Shown piece after piece: positions 16,201 to 25,410 of a stretch of DNA of 64,000 nt. How positions within the stretch are numbered: position 1 is the first letter of the stretch; each line of letters opens with the position of its first letter. This DNA is from Spongiactinospora sp. TRM90649 (GTDB lineage Bacteria > Actinomycetota > Actinomycetes > Streptosporangiales > Streptosporangiaceae). The position numbers and the translations under genes were made by a program. Location: NCBI RefSeq assembly GCF_029382225.1, contig NZ_JARLTC010000008.1, positions 124,001 to 188,000 of the forward strand. Direction: 5' to 3'. The notes under the pieces were generated by a model. That model was not told where the DNA came from. It saw nothing but the letters and a program-made list of their open reading frames with translations, and made no database searches.

Positions 16201-16410
16201 GCAGAGGAGATCTTCGCCCGGATGGGCGTGCGCCTGTGGCAGAGCAGGGCGACCCTGGCCCTCGGCCGGTTACGTGGCCAGCGCCCCCGGCAGACCGACC
16301 CGCCGCCGGACCGCGTGCTCGACCGCCTCCCGGTGGAAGATCCGGCCATCCGGACACACCCCCACCACGACGAGTCCGGCCTCCGCCTCGTCATGCGCCC
16401 AAGCGCCTGA
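13270..16410 (+). CDS. AfsR-type SARP regulator with NB-ARC and TPR domains
   Basis: This large pathway regulator (about 1,046 residues) has an OmpR-like winged helix (about 30-120), a bacterial transcriptional activation domain (about 125-270), an NB-ARC ATPase with P-loop GPGGVGKTT (near 339-347) and the LVVLDDA-like Walker B region (LIVLDDAADE). The C-terminal third is TPR-like repeats. SARPs bind paired direct repeats and activate antibiotic-type clusters. GTG at 13264 and ATG at 13270 are adjacent in-frame starts. The gene heads a cluster of biosynthetic genes, and candidate direct repeats lie right after it. Confidence 0.9.
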   Translation: MRLVKSTAMPGVPEPVAREIGREMEREIELRVLGPVEVGARGRTIRIRSRRSRIMLAMLGVEAGRPVAVDRITEAIWDDDPPSTARGQIQICVSELRRMFEGIGYRHVLVTRPPGYALEVPVGAIDLQRFEDLAGRAWSLSEQGDLVSAAHCLDEASALWRGDALAGLDGRLVSAVRTRLDEKRLAAIEDRIRLNMVLGRHESLVRELTDLVARYPLRERLQAHLMLALYRSGRQAEALERYQRARQVFIDELGIEPGEELRGLQHAILVQDTSLCEPRGVPGWTPRPSAPARAVPRLLLPDVADFTGRHALLDDMRARLRNAASTPGAPPVLVVSGPGGVGKTTTAMRLAHDLAPDYPDGQLYVNLQGCSADPECPTHVLSRFLGALGARERSLSTGVERAEAYRSRLADRRMLIVLDDAADEEQIAPLIPVGAGNAVIVTSRARLGGLPGAEHVDVPTLDTDTAIQMLGRVIGPERVSAEPESAAALARLCGHLPLALRIAAARLASRPHWRLLDLVGRLRSETRILDELVYGELRVRSSIEASCASLDLPARRLLRRLSVLPAPDIGSWVAAPLLDAAPDDAAEVLNQLVDVHLVEATTTAGDGIRYRLHDLVRVYARERFLAEEAPGCRDTVMRRLLGAWLELVGEAHRREYGGDHGVLHGAAVRWALPAQHTDLLLADPTAWWTAERSAMVAVIRLAASAGFHEVCWDLALTSATFFERHTRFDDWWETGTLALQAARAAGDRRGEAAMLYSLGTLDLTLYSLAGARAQLDSALELFRAEGDQRGQALALRNLAVLHRLNGESGEAAAAYERTLTLFRTVGDDVACADVLSGMAQLKLDASDTQAAGMLLAEAKETSDALGCRHVQARVLRRLGDYYLRTDKAEQAEDVFYQVLRITREIADHTGEANALLGLGDARLRQGRLAGTEKALAQARQISQHIGERIVEGRAALTLAELEHVRGKVPQAIPLVESAEEIFARMGVRLWQSRATLALGRLRGQRPRQTDPPPDRVLDRLPVEDPAIRTHPHHDESGLRLVMRPSA

Positions 16411-16434
16411 CGACCCCGATGACCTGGTAGGGCG

Positions 16435-16552
16435 GATATCGGGCGGGCGGGGGCCGGGAATCGTGTGGGTCCTATTGCGCGGCCATCCCATTCCGCATCC
16501 ACAAATTTATGCCTTGCATTTCGATATCGGCACAAAAGTGCGCTGATATCGG
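16435..16552 (+). promoter_or_regulatory. Three GATATCGG direct repeats, candidate SARP sites
   Basis: The octamer GATATCGG occurs at 16435-16442, 16523-16530 and 16545-16552. The last two are 22 bp apart and the first is a further 88 bp upstream, all multiples of 11 bp. SARPs bind direct repeats spaced by 11 or 22 bp. The stretch is AT-rich for this genome. The last repeat is only 8 bases before the ATG chosen for the next gene, so either that start or the promoter position needs revising. Confidence 0.45.
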
Positions 16553-16560
16553 TTCGTCCA

Positions 16561-17328
16561 ATGCTTGTCCACGTGCCCACCGACTATCTCGAACTCGACG
16601 ATCATGAGCTCTGGGCCGTCGTGCAGGACTGCGACCCCATAGAGATGGCGCATCGGGCGCTCGCCCGCCGGTATTCCGGCCGGGCGGGTCCCGCTCCGGC
16701 GCGGGCCGCGCCGGGGCCGGGCGGGGTCGCGCTGGCGCTGACCGGGGGCGGCGTGCGGATCACGCCGCCGGAACGGCTGGCCACGCTGTGGGGGGCGACC
16801 GTCGCCGCCGCCACGGCGCATCATCTGATCCCGCCCGGGGTGGTCGTCGCGGGCCTGGTCGTCGAGGGCGGCGGCGTGGACTACCTGGCCATGCTCTGCC
16901 GGGCACTGCCCGACCTGTCCCACGTGGTGCTGCACGGCGAGCGCCCGCCCGATCCCCTGCTGACGGACCTGCTGGACGCCCACGGCGTCCGCGCCGGGTA
17001 CGCGCCGAGCCCGGAGGCGGCCTTCCACGGCTCCGACATCGTGATCAGCCACGGCCGCGTGCAGCGTCCGCTCTCCCCTCGCCACGTGCTGATCGAGGCC
17101 GGGGAACCACGGGAGGGGCCCGCCGGGACGGCCCGCGTGTTCGCCGATCGGCCGCTGCCCGGCGAGCGGGACCTCGGCGACCTGCTGACGTGGCCGCCGT
17201 CGGCCGTCCGGGCCGCAGGGCCGGTCGTGGTCCGGGTCCGGGAACCCGCCTACGGCGCGCCGGTGCTCCCGGCCCGGCTCTTTCAGGCAGCGCTGTCACG
17301 CGACCTGGGCACCCGCCCAGATCAGTGA
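16561..17328 (+). CDS. Divergent ornithine-cyclodeaminase/mu-crystallin-like protein
   Basis: This 255-residue protein is not clearly assigned. The N-terminus (DDHELWAVVQDCDPIEMAHRA) and the later alternation of hydrophobic strands with a Gly-rich turn (VVEGGG), an HGERPPDP loop and AAFHGSDIVIS resemble ornithine cyclodeaminase/mu-crystallin proteins, which bind NAD(P). The canonical G-x-G-x-x-A loop and catalytic residues are not obvious. It follows the SARP gene and precedes the decarboxylase by 113 bases, so it is probably part of the pathway. Its start is uncertain because a candidate SARP repeat ends 8 bases upstream. Confidence 0.45.
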   Translation: MLVHVPTDYLELDDHELWAVVQDCDPIEMAHRALARRYSGRAGPAPARAAPGPGGVALALTGGGVRITPPERLATLWGATVAAATAHHLIPPGVVVAGLVVEGGGVDYLAMLCRALPDLSHVVLHGERPPDPLLTDLLDAHGVRAGYAPSPEAAFHGSDIVISHGRVQRPLSPRHVLIEAGEPREGPAGTARVFADRPLPGERDLGDLLTWPPSAVRAAGPVVVRVREPAYGAPVLPARLFQAALSRDLGTRPDQ

Positions 17329-17441
17329 CTGAAGCCGTGACCAGGGGCGGGATATGACCCGATAGCGGGTGAAAAGACCGACCATAGTCGCCGCCCGTTC
17401 GCTCAGAACGTCAGCCGATTCGCCGACCGAGGAGCGAACCC

Positions 17442-18950
17442 ATGGTCAACATCCCACCCCCCGCCGGCAGCATCGAGGGCCTGGCCGACCTGCGCGTCCT
17501 GACGAACGCCGCGATCGACGTCCTCACCGAGGTGGCCGCCGCCCGCACGGGACCCGTGGCCCCCGGCGGCCCCGAGGCGGCGCGCGAGTTCGCACGGGAG
17601 GTCCTGACCTCCCCCCTGCCCGGACGGCCCGCCGCCGACCCGGTCGCCGTCTTCACCGACCTCGTCCGCGCCTACGCCGAATGGTCGGTGGACATCGCCC
17701 ACCCGGCGGCGGTCGCGCGGATGCAGTGCCCGCCCGCCTCGGTGGCCGCCGCCGCCGAGCTGGTGACGGCGACGCTCAACCAGTCGCTGCACGCCTGGGA
17801 GAGCGGGCCGTTCGCGCTTGAGCTGGAGCGCCACGTGGTGGCCGAGCTGGCCGCGCTGGTCGGCTACGGGCCGCAGGCCGGAGGCACCCTGACGGCGGGC
17901 GGCAGCATCTCCAACCTGATGGCCGTGCTCACCGCCCGCGACAACGTGGCACACCGGCGGGTCGGCCGGGTGCCGTTCTCCACGGGGCTCGCCGGGCTGG
18001 GCGTGCGGCCGGTGGTCCTGTGCACGGACGCGACCCACTTCTCCCTCGGACGGGCGGTGGGCATCGTCGGGCTCGGCGAGGACGCCATCGTGCGCGTGCC
18101 GTCCGACGCGCTGGGGCGGCTGTACCCCGACGCGCTGGAGCACACGATCGCGGGCCTGCCCGAGGACGTGATCCCGGCGGCGGTCATCGCCTGCGCGGGC
18201 GCGACCGACCAGGGCTGGGTGGACGACCTCCCGGCCATCGCGGAGGTCGCCCGCCGGCACGGGATCTGGTCGCACGCCGACGCGGCCTACGGCGGCGGCG
18301 TCCTGTTCTCCGACCGGATGCGCCCCATGCTCGCCGGGATCGAGGAGTACGACTCGGTGACCATGGACCTGCACAAGTTCGGCTGGACGCCCGCCTCCAC
18401 CGGCGTCTTCCTGGTCCGCGAGAGCGCCTCGCTGCGGCACCTGTCGGCGGCGGCCACCACCCTCAACAACACCGACGACGTGGACGCGGGCTTCGTGGGC
18501 CTGTACGGCGACTCCATCCAGGCCACCCGGCGGGTGGACGCGCTGAAGGTGCGGGCCACGATGGCCGTCCTCGGCCGTGAGGGGCTGGGCCGGATGGTCG
18601 AGCGCTGCCACGAGCTGGCGCTGCACGCCGCCCGCCGGGTCGAGGCCGAGCCCCGCCTGGAGCTGGCCGCCACGCCCGCCGTCTCCACCGTGTTGTTCCG
18701 GTACATTCCGAGGGACGCCGCGGGCGACGGCGAGGTGGACGCCTTCACCGGCACGCTGCGCAGGCAGCTCATGCTCGACGGCCGCGCGCTGCTGGCGCGC
18801 AGCAGGGTCCGCAGGGACGACGGCACCGCGCCCGTCTACCTCAAGCTCATGCTGCTCAACCCGGCCACCGAGCCCGGAGAGCTGGACCAGGTCCTGGACG
18901 ACGTCCTGGCGACGGCCGACAAGGTCGAGTCCGCCGCCTTGCCCGCCTGA
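17442..18950 (+). CDS. PLP-dependent decarboxylase, group II type
   Basis: This 502-residue fold-type I PLP enzyme resembles glutamate, diaminobutyrate and VinO-type decarboxylases. The cofactor Lys is in TMDLHKFGW, and the PLP-pyridine Asp and nearby residues are in HADAAYGGG. It removes an alpha-carboxylate from an amino acid. The ATG follows GAGGAG by 7 bases. With the glutamate mutase genes downstream, 3-methylaspartate is the natural candidate substrate, as for VinO in vicenistatin biosynthesis, where the substrate is carrier-bound. No carrier protein or adenylation enzyme is present here. Confidence 0.85.
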   Translation: MVNIPPPAGSIEGLADLRVLTNAAIDVLTEVAAARTGPVAPGGPEAAREFAREVLTSPLPGRPAADPVAVFTDLVRAYAEWSVDIAHPAAVARMQCPPASVAAAAELVTATLNQSLHAWESGPFALELERHVVAELAALVGYGPQAGGTLTAGGSISNLMAVLTARDNVAHRRVGRVPFSTGLAGLGVRPVVLCTDATHFSLGRAVGIVGLGEDAIVRVPSDALGRLYPDALEHTIAGLPEDVIPAAVIACAGATDQGWVDDLPAIAEVARRHGIWSHADAAYGGGVLFSDRMRPMLAGIEEYDSVTMDLHKFGWTPASTGVFLVRESASLRHLSAAATTLNNTDDVDAGFVGLYGDSIQATRRVDALKVRATMAVLGREGLGRMVERCHELALHAARRVEAEPRLELAATPAVSTVLFRYIPRDAAGDGEVDAFTGTLRRQLMLDGRALLARSRVRRDDGTAPVYLKLMLLNPATEPGELDQVLDDVLATADKVESAALPA

Positions 18951-18963
18951 AGGAATGATCAAG

Positions 18964-20175
18964 GTGACCACGGAAACGACCATGGCGCGAGGGACCGGCG
19001 CGCCTCCGACCCCGGCGGCGTACTCCCGCGACGACGAGATCCGGGCCGCGATGCCGCGGTTCCGCCCGCTCACCCTGCTCATCGGCAAGCCGTATCCCGG
19101 TGAGCGGCCGATGCCGTTCACCCCGACCACGCACCTGGTGACGTCGTCGGCCTCGCTCGTGCTGGGCACGGCGCTGTCGGCCGGGGCGGTGCTGGCGGCG
19201 GGGTGGTGGCTGGTCCTGCTCGTGCCGGGCTGGGCCGTCACCCTGCACGGCGCGCGCAACCTGCGAATGATGATCTACCACCAGTGCGCCCACCGGAACA
19301 TGTGGCGGCGGGCCCGCGCCGACGCCGTGCTCGGCAGGCTGATCGCCGGGCTGCTGCTGGTGCAGAGCTTCGAGCGGTACAAGACCGAGCACGTCGCCGA
19401 GCACCACGCGCGCCACCACATGACCCTGCGCGACCCCACGGTGCAGGCGTTCCTCATCGGGCTCGGGCTCGATCCGGGGATGACCCGCCGCCGGATGTGG
19501 CGGACGGTGATCGCCAAGCTGGTCTCTCCCCGGTATCACGCCAGGTTCTTCTGGGCGCGGCTGCGCTCGTACTGGCAGCAGGCGAGCCGCCGGGAGCGCG
19601 TGGCGACGGTGGCAGGGCACGCCGTGCCGTTCGCGCTCGCGGCCTGGCTGAACGCCTGGCCGGTGCTGCTGCTCGCCTGGCTCCTGCCGCTGACCGTGTT
19701 CTTCCAGGTGAGCAACACGTTACGGCTGTGCGTGAAGCACACCTTCCCGCCCCGTGGGGAGCAGGAGCAGCGCAGCAAGGAGCATTTCGCCGGGCTGACC
19801 AACTCGATCTTCTTCGGCGACGTACCGCCGCGCCCGGGGCCGGGGAGCCGACGCGCCTGGGCCCGATGGTGGCTGCGGCTGGTCACGGTGCACTTCCCCT
19901 GCCGCTACCTGGTGCTCACCGGCGACACCATCTGCCACGACTACCACCACCGGCGCCCGATGGACCCCGGCTGGGCCCGGTACATCCACGCCCGCCAGGC
20001 CGACATCGACGCCGGGCACGCCGGGTGGCCGCCGTACAAGTCGGTGTGGGGCGGGCTGGTGCCCGCGATCAACACCGTGTTCGACTCGCTGGCCGCCGCC
20101 GATCCCGGCTACTACGACCCCGCCCGCCTCGCCCAGGTGAACCAGCGGGAGCTGTTCACCGCCTTCGACGACTGA
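18964..20175 (+). CDS. Membrane fatty-acid-desaturase-family di-iron oxygenase
   Basis: This 403-residue protein has the histidine boxes HQCAH (106-110), EHHARHH (146-152) and HDYHH (325-329), and hydrophobic helices around 60-95 and 213-255. This is the FA_desaturase superfamily, whose members desaturate or hydroxylate lipids and other substrates. Within a cluster making small amino acids it may act on a lipid-linked or free pathway intermediate; the substrate is unknown. The GTG start lies 9 bases after AAGGA; an ATG at 18955 is too close to that site. It follows the decarboxylase gene by 13 bases. Confidence 0.85.
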   Translation: MTTETTMARGTGAPPTPAAYSRDDEIRAAMPRFRPLTLLIGKPYPGERPMPFTPTTHLVTSSASLVLGTALSAGAVLAAGWWLVLLVPGWAVTLHGARNLRMMIYHQCAHRNMWRRARADAVLGRLIAGLLLVQSFERYKTEHVAEHHARHHMTLRDPTVQAFLIGLGLDPGMTRRRMWRTVIAKLVSPRYHARFFWARLRSYWQQASRRERVATVAGHAVPFALAAWLNAWPVLLLAWLLPLTVFFQVSNTLRLCVKHTFPPRGEQEQRSKEHFAGLTNSIFFGDVPPRPGPGSRRAWARWWLRLVTVHFPCRYLVLTGDTICHDYHHRRPMDPGWARYIHARQADIDAGHAGWPPYKSVWGGLVPAINTVFDSLAAADPGYYDPARLAQVNQRELFTAFDD

Positions 20176-20203
20176 ACCGCTTTCGACCACTGAGGAGCCG
20201 GCC

Positions 20204-20642
20204 ATGCCGAACCCCAACGAACGAACCGTCATCCTCGGGGTGGCGGAGAGCGACGCCCACGCGGTCGCCAACCATCTGATCGCCATGCAGCTTCGCGAAC
20301 ACGGGTTCACGGTGGTGAACCTGGGCGTGTGCACCCCGCTCGCCGACTTCGCCGACGCGTGCGACGCCCATCCCGAGGCCGAGGCGGTGATCGTCGGCAG
20401 CCTGAACGGGCACGCCCGCACCGATCTGGCCGCGTTGCCCGAGCTGCGGGCGGCGGGACGCCTGCGGCTGCCGGTCGTGCTGGGCGGCAACCTGTCGGTC
20501 GGCAGCCACAAGAGCGCGGACGACCACGCGCGGCTGCGCGCGCTCGGCGTCGACCACCTGGTGGAGGATCCGGGCGAGCTGCCGCTGTTGCTCGACCTGC
20601 TGCTCGCGGCGCGCACCGGAATTCCCCTGAAGGCGCGGGCCG

Positions 20643-20659
<17 letters not shown>
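20204..20659 (+). CDS. Cobalamin-binding small subunit of glutamate (methylaspartate) mutase
   Basis: This 151-residue B12-binding flavodoxin-like protein resembles GlmS/MutS. The cobalamin ligand motif D-x-H-x-x-G appears as D17-A-H19-A-V-A, so the lower axial His is kept but the Gly is Ala. Further family features are LGVCTPLADF, a SLNGHA loop and LGGNLSVG. With the large subunit it interconverts L-glutamate and (2S,3S)-3-methylaspartate through an adenosyl radical. It overlaps the next gene by 17 bases if that starts at 20643. Confidence 0.85.
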
Positions 20660-21994
<1,335 letters not shown>

Positions 21995-21998
<4 letters not shown>

Positions 21999-23353
21999 CC
22001 AGCACGCAACAGCCGAGCACGGCCCGGTCCGTACGCGACGACGACCGCGACCACGTCTTCCACTCGTGGTCGGCCCAGCGCCACATCGACCCGCTGCCGG
22101 TGGCCGGCGGCGAGGGCCGCTGGTTCTGGGACTACGACGGCAACCGGTACCTGGACTTCTCCTCCCAGTTCGTCAACCTGAACATCGGGCACCGCCACCC
22201 GAAGGTGGTGGCCGCGATCGCCGAGCAGGCCGCCGAGCTGTGCACGGTCGCGCCCGCCTTCGCCAACGACAAGCGCGGCCGGGCCGCACGCCTCGTCGCC
22301 GGGCGCGCGCCCGGCGACCTGAACCGGGTGTTCTTCACCAACGGCGGCGCGGAGTCCAACGAGCACGCGGTGCGGATGGCCCGGGTGGTCACGGGGCGGC
22401 CGAAGGTGCTGGCCGCCTACCGGTCCTACCACGGGGCCACGCACACCACCATGCACCTGACCGGCGACCCGCGCCGCTGGGCCACGGACACCGGCGCGGC
22501 CGGGGTCGTGCGCTTCTTCGGCCCTTACCTCTACCGCTCGCCGTTCCACGCCACCACGGAAGAGGAGGAGTCCGCTCGCGCGCTGGAGCACCTGGAGCAG
22601 GTGATCGCCCTGGAGGGGCCGTCCACCATCGCGGCGGTGCTGGTGGAGCCCATCCCCGGCACGCCCGGCATCCTGGTGCCCCCGGACGGCTACCTGGCGG
22701 GGGTCCGGCGGCTGTGCGACGAGCACGGCATCATCATGATCGTCGATGAGGTGATGACCGGCTTCGGCAGGACCGGCGCGTGGTTCGCCGTCGATCACTG
22801 GTCGGTGACGCCCGACCTGATCACCTTCGCCAAGGGGGTGAACTCCGGGTACGTCCCACTGGGCGGTGTGCTCATCGGCGACCGGGTGGCGTCCGCCTTC
22901 CAGGACGTCCCCTATCCGGGCGGCCTCACCTACTCCGGCCACCCGCTGGCCTGCGCCGCCGCCGTGGCGACCATCACCGCCATGGAAGAGGAGAACATGG
23001 TGGGCCACGCCGCCCGTCTCGGCGAGCGCGTCCTCGGCCCCGGCCTGCGACGGCTGGCCGAGAAGCACCCGTCCGTCGGGGAGGTCCGCGGCCTGGGCGT
23101 GTTCTGGGCCCTGGAACTGGTCAGAAACCGCGACACCCGGGAGATGCTGGTGCCGTACGCGGCCACCGGCGCCCAGAACGCCCCGATGAACGACGTGGTC
23201 GCGGTCTGTAAGAAGCGCGGCCTGTGGCCCTTCGCCAACTTCAACCGCCTGCACGTCGTGCCCCCGTGCAACACCACCGAGGCCGAGGCCGAACTCGGCC
23301 TGGACATCCTCGACGAGGCCCTCACCGCCGCCGACCGCCACGTCGAGCCCTGA
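21995..23353 (+). CDS. Class III PLP aminotransferase
   Basis: This 452-residue omega-amino acid aminotransferase has VDEVMTGFGRTG (PLP Asp) and the Lys in ITFAKGVNSGYVPLGG. Relatives move amino groups of beta-alanine, beta-aminoisobutyrate, taurine or GABA to pyruvate or 2-oxoglutarate. In this operon it could act on the decarboxylated product of methylaspartate, for example beta-aminoisobutyrate giving methylmalonate semialdehyde; that is an inference. It is coupled to the mutase gene by an ATGA overlap, and transcription ends at the hairpin at 23423. Confidence 0.9.
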
Positions 23354-23422
23354 CCCGCCGGCGCGACGTCAGGTCGCGACGTCGCTGCCGCCGCGAGTGC
23401 CACGAGGCACCCGCGAGAAAGG

Positions 23423-23456
23423 AAAAACCCCAGACCGCGATCGGTCTGGGGTTTTT
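23423..23456. terminator. Bidirectional rho-independent terminator
   Basis: A perfect 15-bp inverted repeat AAAAACCCCAGACCG / CGGTCTGGGGTTTTT has a 4-base loop. The A-run and T-run on the two sides serve the rightward amino-acid cluster and the leftward tRNA-Lys. Confidence 0.9.
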
Positions 23457-23463
23457 GTCGGGG

Positions 23464-23537
23464 TGCGCCGCCAGGGACTCGAACCCCGGACCCGCTGATT
23501 AAGAGTCAGCTGCTCTAACCAACTGAGCTAGCGGCGC
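23464..23537 (-). tRNA. tRNA-Lys (anticodon CUU)
   Basis: The minus strand folds as a complete cloverleaf of 74 nt. It has acceptor GCGCCGC/GCGGCGC, D-arm GCTC...GAGC, an anticodon stem closing the loop CTCTTAA (anticodon CTT), and a T-arm with TTCGAGT. The discriminator is A and CCA is not encoded. The terminator at 23423 lies immediately downstream. Confidence 0.95.
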
Positions 23538-23699
23538 TTGCGACGGGTGTAACTGTAGCAGCACGGGCATGGCGGTCGCACATCGTCGGCGGTGGGACCC
23601 GTGTTCCAACCGAGATGTGCGTTATATCGGTGGTTATGGCGACGCAAGGGCCTGGAGTTCTACGATCTCCACAGAACGTGCTATTCAGCAAGGAGTGTA

Positions 23700-24509
23700 G
23701 TGGAGGAGATCGAGGTACCTCCGGGAGTCGACCCCTCGGTTCCCAGTGTGGCCCGGATGTACGACTACTACCTCGGGGGTAAGGACAACTTCGCCTCCGA
23801 CCGCGACGCCGCAGCGAAGATCGTCGAGATGATGCCCAACGTCCGGGACGTGGCCCGGGAGAACCGGGCGTTCCTCGACCGGGCGGTCACGCTGCTGGCC
23901 CAGGAGGGGATCGACCAGTTCCTCGACATCGGCGCCGGTCTGCCCACGCAGCGCAATGTGCACCAGGTGGCCCAGGATGTGATCCCCGGGGCGCGGGTCG
24001 TCTATGTGGACAACGATCCGATCGTGCTGGCGCACGCGCGGGCGCTGCTCGTGGAGAACGAGGGCGTGGTCGCGGTCGCGGCCGACATGCGGTCCCCGTG
24101 GGCGCTGCTCGATCATCCTGACGTCCGCCGTCATCTCGACCTCTCCCGGCCCGTCGGGCTGCTGATGCTCGGGGTGCTGCACTTCGTCATCGACGACGAG
24201 ATGGCGACCGGCATCGTCCGGACGCTGCGGGACGCGCTCGTGCCCGGCAGTTACCTGGCGGTCTCCCACGCCTATCTGCCCGAGCTGACCGAGGAGCAGG
24301 AACGCCGGCGGGCGAAGATCTACAGCCGGACCAACTCGTCCGCCACGTCGCGGTCGGCCGAGCAGATCGGCGTGTTCTTCGAGGGGTTCGACCTGCTGGA
24401 GCCCGGCATCGTGGCGCTCCAGGACTGGCGCTCCGACGGGCATGTCACGATGGTCGCCCCCGGCGGGGCCGGGGCGCTCGGCGGCGTCGGACGGCTGAGC
24501 GAGCGCTAG
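23700..24509 (+). CDS. SAM-dependent methyltransferase, DUF574 / Methyltransf_19 family
   Basis: This 269-residue protein has the family signature PSVARMYDYYLGGKDNFASD near the N-terminus and the SAM motif FLDIGAGLPT (about 83-92). These proteins are expanded in actinomycetes and their substrates are unknown. The GTG start follows AAGGAG by 4 bases. It lies between the tRNA and the candidate 6C RNA and is not obviously part of an operon. Confidence 0.88.
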   Translation: MEEIEVPPGVDPSVPSVARMYDYYLGGKDNFASDRDAAAKIVEMMPNVRDVARENRAFLDRAVTLLAQEGIDQFLDIGAGLPTQRNVHQVAQDVIPGARVVYVDNDPIVLAHARALLVENEGVVAVAADMRSPWALLDHPDVRRHLDLSRPVGLLMLGVLHFVIDDEMATGIVRTLRDALVPGSYLAVSHAYLPELTEEQERRRAKIYSRTNSSATSRSAEQIGVFFEGFDLLEPGIVALQDWRSDGHVTMVAPGGAGALGGVGRLSER

Positions 24510-24528
24510 CCGAGGTCCGGACATGATG

Positions 24529-24566
24529 CGGGGCCGGGCGGTTTCCCCCAAAACCACCCGACCCCG
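24529..24566. terminator. Long hairpin with C-rich loop after the methyltransferase
   Basis: Arms 24529-24544 and 24551-24566 pair over 14 positions with two C-A mismatches and the loop CCCCCA. On the minus strand both mismatches become G-U pairs, so the structure is fully paired there. It could end the methyltransferase transcript or belong to a minus-strand RNA. Confidence 0.4.
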
Positions 24567-24575
24567 ATCTACTGC

Positions 24576-24680
24576 GATCTGCCGGTTCCTCCCCCCGGAA
24601 ACCGGCAGGTCGCCGGTGGATGCGTTCCCCCATCGCATCCACTCTGGAGAAAAGTCCATGTCTTGGGCCTTTGGCCCGTT
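24576..24680 (+). ncRNA. Candidate 6C-type small RNA
   Basis: Two adjacent hairpins have C-run loops. The first (24576-24611) has a ~14-bp stem with one bulge and loop TCCCCCC. The second (24616-24642) has a perfect 9-bp stem and loop TTCCCCCAT. Wobble pairs in both favour the plus strand. A GGGCC-TTT-GGCCC hairpin (24665-24677) follows and may terminate it. Two stem-loops with runs of about six C in their loops define the actinobacterial 6C RNA motif. The exact ends and promoter are not visible. Confidence 0.55.
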
Positions 24681-24744
24681 GACCTGTCTTCAACAGTACA
24701 GACGCAGGGGCAATGAGCTCGTCATCCAGGGGTTGATTTTCGGG

Positions 24745-25410
24745 CTACACCCAGGGTTGACCAGGTATGACCAAGCCACTCTCATAGGCCACCACGACGG
24801 CCTGCGCACGCGAGGTCAGGCCCAGCTTGCCCATGACCCGGTTGAGATGGGTCTTGACCGTACCATCCGAGACGTGCAGCCGAGCGGAGATATCCCGGTT
24901 CGACAGGCCCTGGGCGACCAGCCTGAGCACCTCGGTCTCACGCTCGGTCAGGTCGTCCAGGCGCTCGCACGATGGGGCGGAGGGCGTGGCCGGCCGGCTC
25001 ACGTAGGCGTCGATGAGCCGCTGGGTGACCGTGGGATCGAGGAGGGCCTCCCCCGCCGCCACCGTGCGGATCGCGTCGATCAGCTCGGCCGGCGGCGTGT
25101 CCTTGAGCAGGAACCCGGCCGCTCCGGCACGCAAAGCCTCGAACACGTGTTCGTCTATGTCGAAGGTGGTCAGGACGAGCACCCGCACCCCTGACGGCAT
25201 GCGCCGGGTGGCCTCGATGCCGTCCATCACCGGCATCCGGATGTCCATCAGTACCACGTCGGGCCCGGCCCGCTCGGTCTCGGCCAGCGCCCGCTCGCCG
25301 TCCGCGGCCTCGCCGACGACCTCCATGTCGTCCTGCGCGCGGATCAGCGCGACCAGGCCGCCCCTGATCAGCTCCTGGTCGTCCGCGACCAGGACGCGGA
25401 TCCCGCTCAC
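24745..25410 (-). CDS. NarL/LuxR-type response regulator
   Basis: This 221-residue protein has a receiver domain with acidic pair D10/D11, phosphoacceptor D56 (VVLMDIRMP) and Lys in FLLKDTPP, then a LuxR-type HTH (LTERETEVLRLVAQGLSNRDI, about 153-172). Its start overlaps the histidine kinase stop by ATGA, so the two form a translationally coupled pair. Confidence 0.95.
   Translation of the reverse strand: MSGIRVLVADDQELIRGGLVALIRAQDDMEVVGEAADGERALAETERAGPDVVLMDIRMPVMDGIEATRRMPSGVRVLVLTTFDIDEHVFEALRAGAAGFLLKDTPPAELIDAIRTVAAGEALLDPTVTQRLIDAYVSRPATPSAPSCERLDDLTERETEVLRLVAQGLSNRDISARLHVSDGTVKTHLNRVMGKLGLTSRAQAVVVAYESGLVIPGQPWV

Noticed and set aside
20100..20210. Cobalamin riboswitch before the B12 mutase genes
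   Set aside because: The gap between the desaturase and small-subunit gene is only 28 bases and no B12-box-like sequence is seen.
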